From Microbacterium hydrothermale (GTDB lineage: Bacteria > Actinomycetota > Actinomycetes > Actinomycetales > Microbacteriaceae), in the NCBI RefSeq assembly GCF_004854025.1, contig NZ_STGM01000001.1, positions 186,001 to 250,000 of the forward strand: a stretch of 64,000 bases of DNA, given 5' to 3'. Shown one piece after another: positions 17,582 to 26,583 of the stretch. Both the position numbers and the translations under genes were made by a program. Position 1 is the first letter of the stretch. Every line of letters begins with the position of its first letter. Below the pieces are notes generated by a model. That model searched no databases and was not told where the DNA came from. It saw nothing but the letters and a program-made list of their open reading frames with translations.

Positions 17582-19381
17582 TTACTGCTGGGTGCGACGG
17601 CGGGCGATCACGGTGCCCGCTGCCACGATCAGGCCGAGCGCGAGCATCCCGAGGCCGATCGCCGGGAGCGGGGAGCCCTCGACGTCGCTTCCGGTGTTCG
17701 CGAGGCCGCCGCCGCGCGGGCCGCCCGCGGGTCCGCCGGTGACGCTCGGAGATGGGCTCGGGGCCGCGGTCGGTTCCGCCGTGGGCTCGGCCGTGGGGGC
17801 GACGGTCGGCTCCGTGGTGGGCTCGGTCGTCGGCACGGGCGAGGGCTCGCCCGGCGTGGGCTCGGGTGAGGGCTCCACCGCGGCATCCCACGCGAGGGCG
17901 AAGGCCGCGTGGCCGATCGCGGGCGCGAAGATGTCGATCGCGTCGCGGTTGACGTTCGCGAGGGTGTCATTCACCGTGTGGTAGTTGCGGTCCATGAAGA
18001 CCCCCGCCGTGCCGCCGAACAGACGCGCCTGCTCCTCGGTCTTGATGTCGTCGGCGCCCGAGAAGAGGCCGCCCGCGGGGATGCCGTTGTCGATGAACGC
18101 CTGGTAGTCGCTGCGGCCCGAGTACTCGGTGTCGATCCAGGGCTGCTCGATCGCGTCGAAGTAGTCGGTGTAGACCTTCTCGATCTCGACCGAGCCCTCG
18201 GGGATCTCGACGGGCGCCTCGAAGGTCGACTCATCGGCGTCGTAGACGCCGACGGTGAAGTTCTCCGAGCCGATCATGTCGTAGTTGAGGTAGGCCGAGA
18301 TGCGGTTCAGCTCGTCGGGGTCGTTCGCGAGCAGGTCGTCGACGTAGGCGGTCGAGCCGAGCAGGCCGACCTCTTCGGCGCTCCAGAGGGCGAGGCGGAT
18401 GCGCTTGTCGTTGGGGGTCTCGGATGCCGCGATCTTCTCGGCGAGCGCGAGGACGGCCGCGGAGCCCGAGCCGTTGTCGTTGACGCCCGGTCCCTCGGCC
18501 ACGCCGTCGAGGTGCGCACCGATCACGATGGTGTCGTCGGGGTCGCCCGCGACGCTGTCGGCGATGACGTTGAACGACTCGGTCACGAGGAACTGCTTCT
18601 CGATCACCGCGGTCCCCTCGACGGGGGCGTCGGCGGGTGCCGCGACGATCAGGGCGGCGACGGCGTCGCCGCTGGCCTGGGGCAGGGTCGCGGCGGGGGA
18701 GTCGTTCTCGTCGCGGGGGCCGGATGCCACGTTGGTGAGCTGGTCGTCGGGCGTGGTGCCCTCCTCGGGCGGACGCTCGTTGTTGTAGACGAACACGGCT
18801 CCGGCTCCGGCGGCGGTGGCGTTGTCGATCTTGGCCTCGAAGGTGCAGATGCCGCGCTGGACGAGCACGATCGACCCGGCGGGGACGGTCGCGAAGTCGC
18901 CGGCCTCGCAGCCGAGGTGCGCCCCGTCGGCGTCGGTGGGCAGGGCGAGCGGGGCGGTGTAGTCGCCGTCGATGCCCTCGCTGAGGTCGAAGTGCGACCC
19001 CGTGTACGTGGTCCCGGCCACCGTGAGCGAGGCTTCGCCGAACTCGGGCGTGGGCACCTCGAAGCTCTGCCGCGACACGGTGAACGCGCCGGTGCCCTCG
19101 AGCACCTGCTCGGCGTAGGCGGCGGCGGCTTCGTAGCCCGGGCCGTTCCAGACCCGGTAGCCGTCGGCCGCGAACGACTCGCTGATGTCGGAGAGCTCGG
19201 TCAGGTGCGTCATGACGTCGGCCCCGGTCAGGCCGAGGTCGCCGGGCGCGGCGTCGGGCGCGGGAGCGGCGAACGCGGCGGGGGCCACGAGCAGGCCGCC
19301 GCCGATCAAGGCGCCGGTCGCGAGGAGCGCCGATGCGCGTCGAACGCGTGAGGGAGGGGAATGCAGGGTGTGTCGGTGCAC
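17582..19381 (-). CDS. Cell-wall-anchored M28 family peptidase (LAxTG)
   Basis: A 599-residue secreted protein. A signal peptide (residues 1 to about 39, ending AAFA) is followed by a PA domain insert (about 130-235, including DFATVPAGSIVLVQRG) and the M28 metallopeptidase core. Zinc ligands are visible in IGAHLDGV, VNDNGSGSAAVLALAE, the catalytic WSAEEVGLLGS, and YHTVNDTL. The C-terminus has Pro/Thr/Glu repeats (EPTTEPTVAPTAEP), then LANTGSD, a membrane helix and a basic tail RRRTQQ: the sorting signal for a class E sortase, which uses LAxTG. Likely role: surface aminopeptidase freeing amino acids from peptides. No sortase is in the window. Confidence 0.9.
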   Translation of the reverse strand: MHRHTLHSPPSRVRRASALLATGALIGGGLLVAPAAFAAPAPDAAPGDLGLTGADVMTHLTELSDISESFAADGYRVWNGPGYEAAAAYAEQVLEGTGAFTVSRQSFEVPTPEFGEASLTVAGTTYTGSHFDLSEGIDGDYTAPLALPTDADGAHLGCEAGDFATVPAGSIVLVQRGICTFEAKIDNATAAGAGAVFVYNNERPPEEGTTPDDQLTNVASGPRDENDSPAATLPQASGDAVAALIVAAPADAPVEGTAVIEKQFLVTESFNVIADSVAGDPDDTIVIGAHLDGVAEGPGVNDNGSGSAAVLALAEKIAASETPNDKRIRLALWSAEEVGLLGSTAYVDDLLANDPDELNRISAYLNYDMIGSENFTVGVYDADESTFEAPVEIPEGSVEIEKVYTDYFDAIEQPWIDTEYSGRSDYQAFIDNGIPAGGLFSGADDIKTEEQARLFGGTAGVFMDRNYHTVNDTLANVNRDAIDIFAPAIGHAAFALAWDAAVEPSPEPTPGEPSPVPTTEPTTEPTVAPTAEPTAEPTAAPSPSPSVTGGPAGGPRGGGLANTGSDVEGSPLPAIGLGMLALGLIVAAGTVIARRRTQQ

Positions 19382-19516
19382 GATGAATGCGCCTCTCCGC
19401 GGGCGACGATGCCCGCATCATCCAGGGGGAATGACGCGTCGCCCAGAGAAGGCGATCGCGAGACGATTCTCATAGCGGATTCGTAAAAAAGGCAACAGTG
19501 ACCGGAATCTTTACGG

Positions 19517-19533
19517 TCCGGAAACATTCCGGA
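19517..19533. promoter_or_regulatory. Perfect palindrome TCCGGAA-ACA-TTCCGGA
   Basis: Seven-base arms around ACA, with another CCGGAAT at 19502. It lies in an unusually AT-rich stretch (19460-19545) between the MFS gene end and the M28 gene start, both on the minus strand. It could be an operator for the peptidase gene or a weak terminator for the MFS gene. Confidence 0.4.
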
Positions 19534-19590
19534 ACATCCGTGAAACCGCATTCCATGTCCCGCGGAACGCCGTCCCGACCCGTCCCGGGC

Positions 19591-20877
19591 TCAGCGCGCC
19601 CGCGGAACGTACCGCGGAACCCACCGGACGAATCCCACCGCCCCGAGCACCGCGACGAGCCCCATCGCGCCGACCCCGATCGACAGCGAGGCCACCGCCG
19701 TGAGGGCCGACACGATCAGCGGAGCGACCGCGCCCCCGGCATCCGTCAACGTGCGCCACGACCCGAGGAACGCCGCGGGCTCGCTCGCCGGGGCGATGTC
19801 GGCGCCGAGGGTGAGCAGGATGCCGCTGGACAGGCCGTTGCCGACCCCCAGCACCGCGGCGAACATCGCGTACCACATGGCCGCCGAGCCGAGATCGTGC
19901 GTGAACGAGAGGGCGAGGAAGCCCGCGCCCATCAGGATCATGGCGGGGAGGGCGGCCCACAGGCGCCCGAACCGGTCCATCACCTGACCGCTCGCGTAGA
20001 ACAGGGCGAAGTCGATCGCCCCCGAGACCCCCACGACCACGGCGATGGTTCCGGCGTCGAGCCCCAGCGACACACCCCACAGGGGCAGCACGACCTGCCG
20101 CGCCGAGCGCACCGCCGACAGCGACGCGGCGGCGAGGCCGAGCCGCGCCAGCAAGCCGCGGAAGCGCCACATCGTGCGGAACACCCCGACCCGCTCCACG
20201 GTGGGGATCGCGCCCGTCACGGGCTCGCCGGTGTCCTCGGCCTCGCGGGAGTCGCCCTCACCGCGTCCCGCCGGCCCACCCACCGGGACCGCCTTCTCGG
20301 GGTCGGGGCCGAAGAACACCAGCAGGATGGTCGCGACCTGGCACACGGCGAAGAAGACGATGGATGCCGTCTCGTCGCCGAAGACGGCCAGCAGCGCCGC
20401 CGAGATGAACGGGCCCACGAACATGCCGAGTCGGAACGTGCCGCCCAGCAGCGACAGGGCGCGCGCCCGGAAGTGCAGCGGAACCCGCGTCGTCATGAAC
20501 GAGTGACGGGCGAGGGCGAAGGATGCCGCGCAGAAGCCGATCAGGAACACGGCGGCGGCGAAGAAGGCGAGCGACTGCGCGAACACCACGGCGGTGAGTC
20601 CGCCGAGGATCACGATCCCGGCCGTGCCCATCGTCAGGCGCTCGCCGAACCGTGCGACGGCCCACCCGGCGGGGATGTTGCCGCACAGTTGCCCCACCAC
20701 GAGCGCCGCGGCCACGAGAGCGGCCACCGCGACGTCGGCGCCGAGGCGGTTGGCGATCACGGGGATGAGGGGGATGACCGCCCCCTCGCCGAGGGCGAAG
20801 AGCAGCGTGGGGCCGTAGATCATCGGTGCGAAGCGCACCAGCACGTTCCGGGGAGAGTCGGCTGTCACCGTCTCCAC
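19591..20877 (-). CDS. Major facilitator superfamily transporter
   Basis: A 428-residue, twelve-helix transporter with a central hydrophilic loop around residues 200-245 (GGPAGRGEGDSREAEDTGEP). MFS loop-A traces are seen at WAVARFGERLTMG and in the second half at GQVMDRFGRLWA. The substrate cannot be inferred. The start is a GTG at 20877 (VETVTADSPRN); another GTG at 20868 is equally possible. The gene is divergent from prfB with only 17 bases between start codons, so their promoters overlap the opposite coding regions. Confidence 0.85.
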   Translation of the reverse strand: METVTADSPRNVLVRFAPMIYGPTLLFALGEGAVIPLIPVIANRLGADVAVAALVAAALVVGQLCGNIPAGWAVARFGERLTMGTAGIVILGGLTAVVFAQSLAFFAAAVFLIGFCAASFALARHSFMTTRVPLHFRARALSLLGGTFRLGMFVGPFISAALLAVFGDETASIVFFAVCQVATILLVFFGPDPEKAVPVGGPAGRGEGDSREAEDTGEPVTGAIPTVERVGVFRTMWRFRGLLARLGLAAASLSAVRSARQVVLPLWGVSLGLDAGTIAVVVGVSGAIDFALFYASGQVMDRFGRLWAALPAMILMGAGFLALSFTHDLGSAAMWYAMFAAVLGVGNGLSSGILLTLGADIAPASEPAAFLGSWRTLTDAGGAVAPLIVSALTAVASLSIGVGAMGLVAVLGAVGFVRWVPRYVPRAR

Positions 20878-20879
20878 GA

Positions 20880-20885
20880 TAGGCT
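20880..20885 (+). promoter_or_regulatory. -10 box TAGGCT for prfB
   Basis: TAGGCT is nine bases before the prfB ATG at 20895. An out-of-frame ATG at 20888 is closer to it but opens no long frame. Confidence 0.45.
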
Positions 20886-20894
20886 GGATGCCAA

Positions 20895-22007
20895 ATGCTC
20901 GAACTCGATTTGACCGCCGACATCCAGGCGCTGCGCTCGACCTTCGCCGATATCCAGGCCGTGGTCGACGTCGACGCACTCACCGCCGACATCGAACGCC
21001 TCAGCGAAGAGGCGGGTGCCCCCGACCTGTGGGACGACGTCGACAACGCCCAGAAGGTCACCAGTCGCCTCAGCCACCGGCAGGCCGAGCTCAAGCGCAT
21101 CACCGAGATCGAGCAGCGGCTCGACGATCTCGAGGTGCTCGTCGAGCTCGCCAACGAGATGGAGGACGAGGAGTCCGCCGAAGAGGCGCGCAAAGAGCTC
21201 GCCTCGCTGCGCGACGTGATCGGCCAGCTCGAGGTGCAGACCCTTCTCGACGGGGAGTACGACGCGCGCTCCGCGGTCGTCACGATCCGCTCGGGAGCCG
21301 GCGGCGACGACGCGACCGACTTCGCCGAGATGCTGCTGCGCATGTACCTGCGCTGGGCCGAGCGTCACAAGTACCCCGTCAAGGTCATGGACACCTCGTA
21401 CGCCGAGGGCGCCGGTATCAAGTCGGCGACGTTCGAGATCGACGTCCCCTACGCCTACGGCACGCTCTCGGTCGAGGCCGGCACGCACCGCCTCGCGCGC
21501 ATCAGCCCCTTCGGCGGCGCCGACAAGCGCCAGACCAGCTTCGCCGCGGTCGAGGTCATCCCCGTGATGGAGGAGGCCGTCGAGGTCGAGGTGCCCGAGG
21601 GCGACATCCGCGTCGACGTCTTCCGCTCGTCGGGCCCCGGTGGTCAGTCCGTCAACACGACCGACTCCGCGGTGCGCATCACCCACATCCCCACCGGCCT
21701 GGTGGTGTCGATGCAGAACGAGAAGTCGCAGATCCAGAACCGCGCCGCCGCCATGCGCGTGCTGCAGACGCGCCTGCTCCTGCTCAAGCGCGAAGAAGAG
21801 GCCGCCAAGAAGAAGGAGCTCGCCGGCACGATCACCGCGAGCTGGGGCGACCAGATGCGCTCCTACTTCCTCTACGGCCAGCAGCTCGTGAAAGACCTCC
21901 GCACCGGCTACGAGGTCGGCAACCCCGCCGTCGTGTTCGACGGCGATCTCGACGGCCTCATCGCGGCCGGCATCCGCTGGCGAAAGCGCAAGGACGACGA
22001 CGACTGA
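20895..22007 (+). CDS. prfB: Peptide chain release factor 2
   Basis: A 370-residue class I release factor for UGA and UAA. The codon-recognition SPF motif is in [13 protein letters not shown] and the catalytic GGQ in [17 protein letters not shown]. Unlike the E. coli gene it is one uninterrupted frame: there is no in-frame TGA or slippery site in the first codons, so autoregulation by frameshifting is absent, as in other actinobacteria. It heads the conserved prfB-ftsE-ftsX-smpB-ssrA region. The C-terminus ends RKRKDDDD, and those last codons plus the stop recur in the downstream repeat. Confidence 0.96.
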   Translation: MLELDLTADIQALRSTFADIQAVVDVDALTADIERLSEEAGAPDLWDDVDNAQKVTSRLSHRQAELKRITEIEQRLDDLEVLVELANEMEDEESAEEARKELASLRDVIGQLEVQTLLDGEYDARSAVVTIRSGAGGDDATDFAEMLLRMYLRWAERHKYPVKVMDTSYAEGAGIKSATFEIDVPYAYGTLSVEAGTHRLARISPFGGADKRQTSFAAVEVIPVMEEAVEVEVPEGDIRVDVFRSSGPGGQSVNTTDSAVRITHIPTGLVVSMQNEKSQIQNRAAAMRVLQTRLLLLKREEEAAKKKELAGTITASWGDQMRSYFLYGQQLVKDLRTGYEVGNPAVVFDGDLDGLIAAGIRWRKRKDDDD

Positions 22008-22184
22008 TCGTCTCGCGGGCGACGAGGGTTCTGTGGGTGCGAGCACGCGGCATCCACGAAGACTGATCTTCGCCCAGGCGGCGAGGGTCCTGTGGGTGCG
22101 AGCATGCGGCATCCACGACGACTCATCGACTTGGCCGTGACAAGAGTCCTGTGGATGCCATCACCCGGCATCCATAGGACTCTT
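22008..22184 (+). repeat. Three 59-bp tandem units continuing the prfB 3' end
   Basis: Three units of exactly 59 bases (22008-22066, 22067-22125, 22126-22184) follow the prfB stop. Units 1 and 2 end GACTGA and GACTCA, echoing the GACGACTGA that ends prfB. Each contains a (C)CTGTGGRTGC...GGCATCCA hairpin. In unit 3 the hairpin is nearly perfect: 22142-22159 against 22167-22184, 17 of 18 pairs with a seven-base loop, which should act as the prfB terminator. Confidence 0.8.
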
Positions 22185-22233
22185 TCGGTTTCGCGACACG
22201 GCGCGTCCTGACAGGCTGCTCCGCACCCGCGCT

Positions 22234-22239
22234 TAGGCT
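22234..22239 (+). promoter_or_regulatory. -10 box TAGGCT for ftsE
   Basis: TAGGCT lies nine bases before the ftsE ATG with no ribosome site between, after the prfB repeat/terminator block. Confidence 0.45.
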
Positions 22240-22248
22240 CGTCGAGCC

Positions 22249-23274
22249 ATGATCCGGTTCGAGAACGTCACCAAGAGGTATCGCGGCACCGCGAAGCCCG
22301 CCCTCAACGCCGTCGACTTCGAAGTGCAGCGCGGGGAGTTCGTCTTCCTCGTCGGCGCTTCGGGTTCGGGAAAGTCGTCGTGCCTGCAGCTCATCCTGCG
22401 GGCGGAGACCCCCAGCGAGGGGCGCGTGGTGGTGCTCGGGCGCGACCTGCGCACGTTGTCGAACCGCAAGGTCCCCTACTTCCGTCGCCACATCGGCTCG
22501 GTCTTCCAGGATTTCCGTCTGCTGCCGAACAAGACCGTCCACCAGAACGTGGCGTTCACGCTGCAGGTCACGGGAGCGTCGCGCGGCTTCATCCAGCAGG
22601 CCGTTCCCGAGGTGCTGGCGCTGGTCGGTCTCGACGGCAAAGAGAAGCGTCTTCCGCACGAACTGTCGGGTGGTGAGCAGCAGCGCGTCGCGATCGCGCG
22701 CGCCCTCGTCAACCGCCCGCAGGTGCTGCTGGCCGACGAGCCGACCGGAAACCTCGACCCCGGCACCTCGATCGACATCATGCGCCTGCTGGCCCGCATC
22801 AACGCGGGCGGTACGACGGTGGTCATGGCCACGCACGAGGCCGGCTTCGTCGACCAGATGCAGCGTCGCGTGATCGAGCTGCGCGGCGGAGAAATGGTGC
22901 GCGACGAGCGTCACGGCGGCTACGGCGACACGGCGAGCCTCCCGCGCCTCGCCCCCGAGATCGAGAAGGGGGCGGCCGCCGTGGCCGCCCTCACCGCCGT
23001 GCTCGAGGTTCAGCGCGAGGTCACGAGCGTGACGGGCCCGGTCGAGCCGCTGCCGTCGACCCCCGCCGCACGTCCGGCCGCCTCGTCGGATCCGGATGCC
23101 GCCGCCTCGACGCCCGCGGTCACCACGCCCGCCGCCGAGCCGACGCGCGAGCCCGGCACGAACACCCGTTCCATCCCGGTCACGACCCCCGACGTCGAGG
23201 CGCTGGGCGTCGCCGATCGCCTCGGCCTCGGCACGAAGAAAGACCGCAACGACGAAGTGGGACCCACGTCATGA
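22249..23274 (+). CDS. ftsE: Cell division ATP-binding protein FtsE with C-terminal extension
   Basis: A 341-residue ABC ATPase. Walker A is GASGSGKSS (about residue 38), the FtsE-specific [13 protein letters not shown] follows, signature [15 protein letters not shown], Walker [14 protein letters not shown]-loop ATHEAGFV. FtsEX couples ATP hydrolysis at the divisome to activation of cell-wall hydrolases outside the membrane. Standard FtsE has about 225 residues; here about 115 extra residues form a Pro/Ala/Thr-rich, probably disordered tail ([14 protein letters not shown]). The stop overlaps the ftsX start by four bases. Confidence 0.95.
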   Translation: MIRFENVTKRYRGTAKPALNAVDFEVQRGEFVFLVGASGSGKSSCLQLILRAETPSEGRVVVLGRDLRTLSNRKVPYFRRHIGSVFQDFRLLPNKTVHQNVAFTLQVTGASRGFIQQAVPEVLALVGLDGKEKRLPHELSGGEQQRVAIARALVNRPQVLLADEPTGNLDPGTSIDIMRLLARINAGGTTVVMATHEAGFVDQMQRRVIELRGGEMVRDERHGGYGDTASLPRLAPEIEKGAAAVAALTAVLEVQREVTSVTGPVEPLPSTPAARPAASSDPDAAASTPAVTTPAAEPTREPGTNTRSIPVTTPDVEALGVADRLGLGTKKDRNDEVGPTS

Positions 23275-24188
23275 GGTTCGGGCTCATCCTCTCGGAGGCT
23301 TTCACCGGCCTGCGCCGCAATGCCTCGATGGTCATCTCGGTGATCCTCGTGACCTTCGTGTCGCTCACCTTCGTCGGCGCCGCGATGCTCATGCAGATGC
23401 AGATCGGCAAGATGCAGTCGTACTGGGCCGACCGCGCCCAGGTGGCGGTGTCGATGTGCGCGACCGTGTCCGACGTCGACACGTGCACCGTGGGGCAGGC
23501 CGCGACGCAGGAGCAGATCGATGCGGTCAAGGCCAAGCTCGACGGCGACGCCCTCGCGCCCCTGATCCGCGACTACACCTACTCCACGAGCGAGCAGGTC
23601 TTCGAGAACGCGAAGGGACTCCTGCCCGACGACATCATCGGAGTGGTCACCGCCGATCAGTTCAACGCCACGTTCAGCATCAACCTCGTCGACCAGAACC
23701 AGTCCGACGTCATCATCGAGGCCTTCAGTGGCCAAGCGGGTGTCGAAGAGGTCACGAACCAGATGCAGTACCTCGAGCCGTTGTTCCAGGCGTTGACGGT
23801 GGCGACGTACGTCGCGGTCGGCATCGCCGGTCTCATGCTGATCGCGGCGGTGCTGCTGATCGCGACCACGATCCGGCTCTCGGCCTTCGCGCGGCGTCGC
23901 GAGCTGGGCATCATGCGTCTCGTGGGGGCGTCGAACCGCTTCATCCAGACGCCGTTCATCGTGGAGGGTGTGCTCGCCGCGCTCATCGGCTCGGCTCTGG
24001 CGAGCGTGGCGGTGTGGGCGATCGTGGGCGTCGGCGTCAACCAGTACCTGCGCGACCGCATCGGGTTCATCACCTCGTGGGTGGGACTCGGAGACGTGGC
24101 GTTCGTCATCCCCGTGATCGTCGTGATCGGTGTGATCCTCGCGGCCTTGAGCGCCAGCTTCGCGATCCGGCGGTGGTTGCGCGCCTGA
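23271..24188 (+). CDS. ftsX: Cell division protein FtsX
   Basis: A 305-residue membrane partner of FtsE. A short cytoplasmic N-terminus with [14 protein letters not shown] leads to helix 1, then an extracytoplasmic domain of about 120 residues with a cysteine pair (SMCATV and DTCTV) suited to a disulfide, then three more helices with [15 protein letters not shown] between them, the FtsE-contacting coupling region. Topology and length fit the family. Translation is coupled to ftsE by the four-base overlap. Confidence 0.95.
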   Translation: MRFGLILSEAFTGLRRNASMVISVILVTFVSLTFVGAAMLMQMQIGKMQSYWADRAQVAVSMCATVSDVDTCTVGQAATQEQIDAVKAKLDGDALAPLIRDYTYSTSEQVFENAKGLLPDDIIGVVTADQFNATFSINLVDQNQSDVIIEAFSGQAGVEEVTNQMQYLEPLFQALTVATYVAVGIAGLMLIAAVLLIATTIRLSAFARRRELGIMRLVGASNRFIQTPFIVEGVLAALIGSALASVAVWAIVGVGVNQYLRDRIGFITSWVGLGDVAFVIPVIVVIGVILAALSASFAIRRWLRA

Positions 24189-24264
24189 GCGCCCGCGGCC
24201 GCGAGCCGCGGCATCCTGTAAGCTGAGGGGCTCTGTGTGCCCATGATCATGAGGAGGTGGCACC

Positions 24265-24741
24265 ATGCCTCGTGAGCAGGGTGAGAAGCTCATCGCGTCG
24301 AACAAGAAGGCGCGTCACGACTACGCCATCGAGAAGACCTACGAGGCCGGTCTCGTGCTGACCGGCACCGAGGTGAAGTCGCTGCGCCAGGGGCGCGCGA
24401 ACCTGACAGACGGATACGCGTACATCGACGGGGGACAGGCGTTCCTCGATGCCGTGCACATCCCCGAGTACTCGCAGGGTCACTGGACCAACCACTCCGC
24501 CAAGCGCACGCGCAAGCTGCTGCTGCACAAGGAGGAGATCGTGAAGCTCTCGCACGCGGTCGCCGCCGGCGGGTACACCCTCGTTCCGCTGCGCCTCTAC
24601 TTCCTCGACGGTCGCGCCAAGGTCGAGATCGCCGTCGCGAAGGGTAAGCGCGAGTTCGAGAAGCGCCAGACGATCCGCGAGCGCGAGGACAAGCGCGAGG
24701 CCGAGCGCGCGATGCGCACGAAGAACCGCCTGGGGGAGTAG
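24265..24741 (+). CDS. smpB: SsrA-binding protein SmpB
   Basis: A 158-residue OB-fold protein that brings tmRNA to stalled ribosomes. Family landmarks are [41 protein letters not shown] and the basic C-terminal tail RTKNRLGE that enters the decoding centre. A good AGGAGG ribosome site precedes the ATG by about seven bases. Its RNA partner ssrA is 1.4 kb downstream with a SIMPL gene on the other strand between them. The tail-coding codons and stop are repeated four times behind the gene. Confidence 0.96.
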   Translation: MPREQGEKLIASNKKARHDYAIEKTYEAGLVLTGTEVKSLRQGRANLTDGYAYIDGGQAFLDAVHIPEYSQGHWTNHSAKRTRKLLLHKEEIVKLSHAVAAGGYTLVPLRLYFLDGRAKVEIAVAKGKREFEKRQTIREREDKREAERAMRTKNRLGE

Positions 24742-25009
24742 GCGTCGTCGTTTCTTGCGGGAGCGTCTCGTCAGGATGACCCGTGCGAAGAACCGTCTGG
24801 GGGAGTAGGCGTCGTCGTTTCTTGCGGGAGCGTCTCGTCAGGATGACCCGTGCGAAGAACCGTCTGGGGGAGTAGGCGTCATCGTTTCTTGCGGGAGCGT
24901 CTCGTCAGGATGACCCGTGCGAAGAACCGTCTGGGCGAAAAGGCGTCGTCGTTTCTTGCGGGACCGTCTCGTCAGGATGACCCGTGCGAAGAACCGCCTG
25001 GGGGAGTAG
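24742..25009 (+). repeat. Four 67-bp tandem copies of the smpB 3' end
   Basis: Four units of exactly 67 bases follow the smpB stop. Each ends with ATGACCCGTGCGAAGAACCG... through GGGGGAGTAG, i.e. a ten-codon frame MTRAKNRLGE-stop almost identical to the SmpB tail MRTKNRLGE. In unit 3 (24876-24942) the stop TAG has become AAG. The unit length is not a multiple of three. Units are direct repeats with no unique spacers, so this is not a CRISPR array. The remaining 72 bases to the SIMPL gene end show nothing further. Confidence 0.9.
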
Positions 25010-25081
25010 GCCCGGTTCCGCCGCGGCGGAGGCGTTGCTTCACGGCGACGTGCGCGAGAACCGCTCGGGCGCGACTTCCCC

Positions 25082-25741
25082 TCACTCCGCGCGGAAGCGT
25101 CCCTCCACGACCGAGGTCACGACGATCTCGGGCGGTTGCAGGCTGAACGACGATCCACCCGGCGAGGCGGACGCGGCCATCATACGCGCCCCCAGCGGGG
25201 AGGGTGACTCCGGGCGCGTCGCGAGGAGTCCGGCATCCGCGATCTCGACGGCGGCGACGGATGCCAGACCGAGGGCGTCCGCGTACGCGGTGGCGCGTTC
25301 GACGGCGACGTGCACGGCTTCGGCGGCGACCTCGCGCTCGGTGCGGGCGCGCGTCTCAGGGGAGAGGCGCCAGTCGACGGCCGTGACCTGCACGGCGTCG
25401 GACTCGGCGACGTCTCCGAGCCACCACGACAGGGCGCCGGCGTCGGTGAAGGTGGCCGACAGCTCGACGCTGGCGTGGTGGACGAGGGGGAGCTGAGCGC
25501 CGTCGGCGTTCCACGGGCGATCGGACCAGACCGAGACGCGCGCGCTCGACCATTCCGAGACCTCGCCGGAGCGCAGGTGCGCGACGAGGCCGTCCTGCAC
25601 GGACGAGGCCCGCTCCTGCGCCTGCTCGACGACGGGGCCCCGCGAGGGGCCGTCGACCGAGACGGTGACGCGCACCGCGGCTTCTTCGGCGCGGACGCGG
25701 GCGCTGCTTTCGCCCCGGACCGTGATGACGACGTCGCTCAT
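25082..25741 (-). CDS. SIMPL (DUF541) domain protein
   Basis: A 219-residue protein. It starts VVITVRGESSARVRAEEAAVRVTVS, the usual opening of the SIMPL domain, and has the later hallmark AAEAVHVAVERATAYADALGL (Ala-rich helix preceding the conserved Gly-Leu). No signal peptide is seen, whereas many relatives are periplasmic. The role of the family is not settled; some are oligomeric outer-surface or stress proteins. TAAGCT is exactly six bases before the ATG. It is monocistronic. Confidence 0.85.
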   Translation of the reverse strand: MSDVVITVRGESSARVRAEEAAVRVTVSVDGPSRGPVVEQAQERASSVQDGLVAHLRSGEVSEWSSARVSVWSDRPWNADGAQLPLVHHASVELSATFTDAGALSWWLGDVAESDAVQVTAVDWRLSPETRARTEREVAAEAVHVAVERATAYADALGLASVAAVEIADAGLLATRPESPSPLGARMMAASASPGGSSFSLQPPEIVVTSVVEGRFRAE

Positions 25742-25747
25742 GCGGTG

Positions 25748-25753
25748 AGCTTA
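25748..25753 (-). promoter_or_regulatory. -10 box TAAGCT for SIMPL gene
   Basis: On the minus strand TAAGCT is followed after exactly six bases by the ATG at 25741. Confidence 0.5.
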
Positions 25754-25872
25754 CGGGAGGGGGCGGTGTCGCCGGGGAGCGCCGATGCGCTCGGGGGACC
25801 ATCGCGGGGCCGACCCGCGGCGCGCCCGCCTGTTCCTCGTCCCGCGGCGCGCGCGCCTGTTCCTCGTCCCGC

Positions 25873-25968
25873 GTGCACAACGCAGGACGCTCGCGGCCGT
25901 TGCGCCGGGCGGCCGCGCGAGGATGCCGTTCGTCGGGCGCCTGGGACGGATTCTCCTGTGTCGTGCAC
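25873..25968. repeat. Intergenic palindrome with GTGCACAAC ends
   Basis: GTGCACAACGCAGGA at the left end is answered by the inverse TCCTGTGTCGTGCAC at the right (13 of 15 pairs). The 66-base centre is GC-rich. It occupies the 359-base gap between the SIMPL gene and ssrA. Just to its left, 25810-25870 carries two short direct repeats around CTGTTCCTCGTCCCGC. The rest of the gap holds the probable ssrA promoter. Confidence 0.6.
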
Positions 25969-26019
25969 GAGTGACGCGGTCGGCCGGGGCGGGGGAATTC
26001 CGGGGCGCTCGAAGCGTTG

Positions 26020-26025
26020 TAGACT
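26020..26025 (+). promoter_or_regulatory. Possible -10 box TAGACT for ssrA
   Basis: TAGACT lies 75 bases before the mature tmRNA 5' end. A weak TTCCGG at 25998-26003, 16 bases upstream, could be the -35. The 5' leader would be removed by RNase P. Confidence 0.3.
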
Positions 26026-26100
26026 GTGATGCTCGGGTGCCGATGGCCCCGATGTGGCAACTCAACAGCGTGACAACGGCCGCTCCATTCCGGAGTTCTC

Positions 26101-26467
26101 GGGGCTGATCGGTTTCGACAGCGCCTGCGAACCCGCGAGAAGCGGGCCGAGGATGTGGGGTTATCTCGTAAACGCTCCCTGCAAAACAATAAGTGCCAAT
26201 GCTAAGCGCACTGACTTCGCCCTCGCTGCGTAAGCGAGCCCGATAGTCCGTCAGACCGTGTGTGACCCCGCCACGGATCCTGGCGTCATTTAGGGGTCTT
26301 GCTGCGTGACGGCGTCTGGACGTCACGCGGGACTTTTCCCAGGCTGGGCTCGTCGACTTAGGTGTCTGTGACAAAGGTCGGAGCCGAGCAGAACGTCTGC
26401 ACAGACTGCGCCCGGAGAAAACGCGGAGACCCAGCGTTGGACGGGGGTTCGATTCCCCCCAGCTCCA
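26101..26467 (+). ncRNA. ssrA: tmRNA
   Basis: The 5' GGGGCTGATCGGTTTCGACA and 3' TTCGATTCCCCCCAGCTCCA form the tRNA-like acceptor (GGGGCTG with CAGCTCC, one G-U pair) and T arm. The tag frame starts at GCC 26195 after AATAAGT and reads ANAKRTDFALAA before TAA at 26231-26233, ending in the LAA degradation signal. CCA is not encoded; CGA follows. It rescues stalled ribosomes with SmpB. Sequence between the tag and the 3' domain is rich in short stems, as expected for pseudoknots. Confidence 0.96.
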
Positions 26468-26496
26468 CGAGCCGTTGTCACGGTCGAGTTCGCGAG

Positions 26497-26538
26497 AAGC
26501 CCCTGTCCCCGCCCGTTTCGGCGGGGGCGGGGGCTTTT
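26497..26538 (+). terminator. Strong hairpin terminator of ssrA
   Basis: AAGCCCCTGTCCCCGCCC pairs across a TTTCG loop with the following GGCGGGGGCGGGGGCTT (one or two mismatches) and ends in TTTT, about 30 bases after the tmRNA. Confidence 0.85.
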
Positions 26539-26583
26539 CGAGTGCGGAGTTGCCGTAGCCGCGGGTGCGCGCGTGTACGCCGG

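Noticed and set aside
20895-21000. Programmed +1 frameshift expected in prfB
   Set aside because: The gene is a single open frame with no early in-frame TGA.
24742-25009. CRISPR-like array of regular repeats behind smpB
   Set aside because: The units are contiguous 67-base direct repeats with no unique spacers and no cas genes; they are copies of the smpB 3' end.
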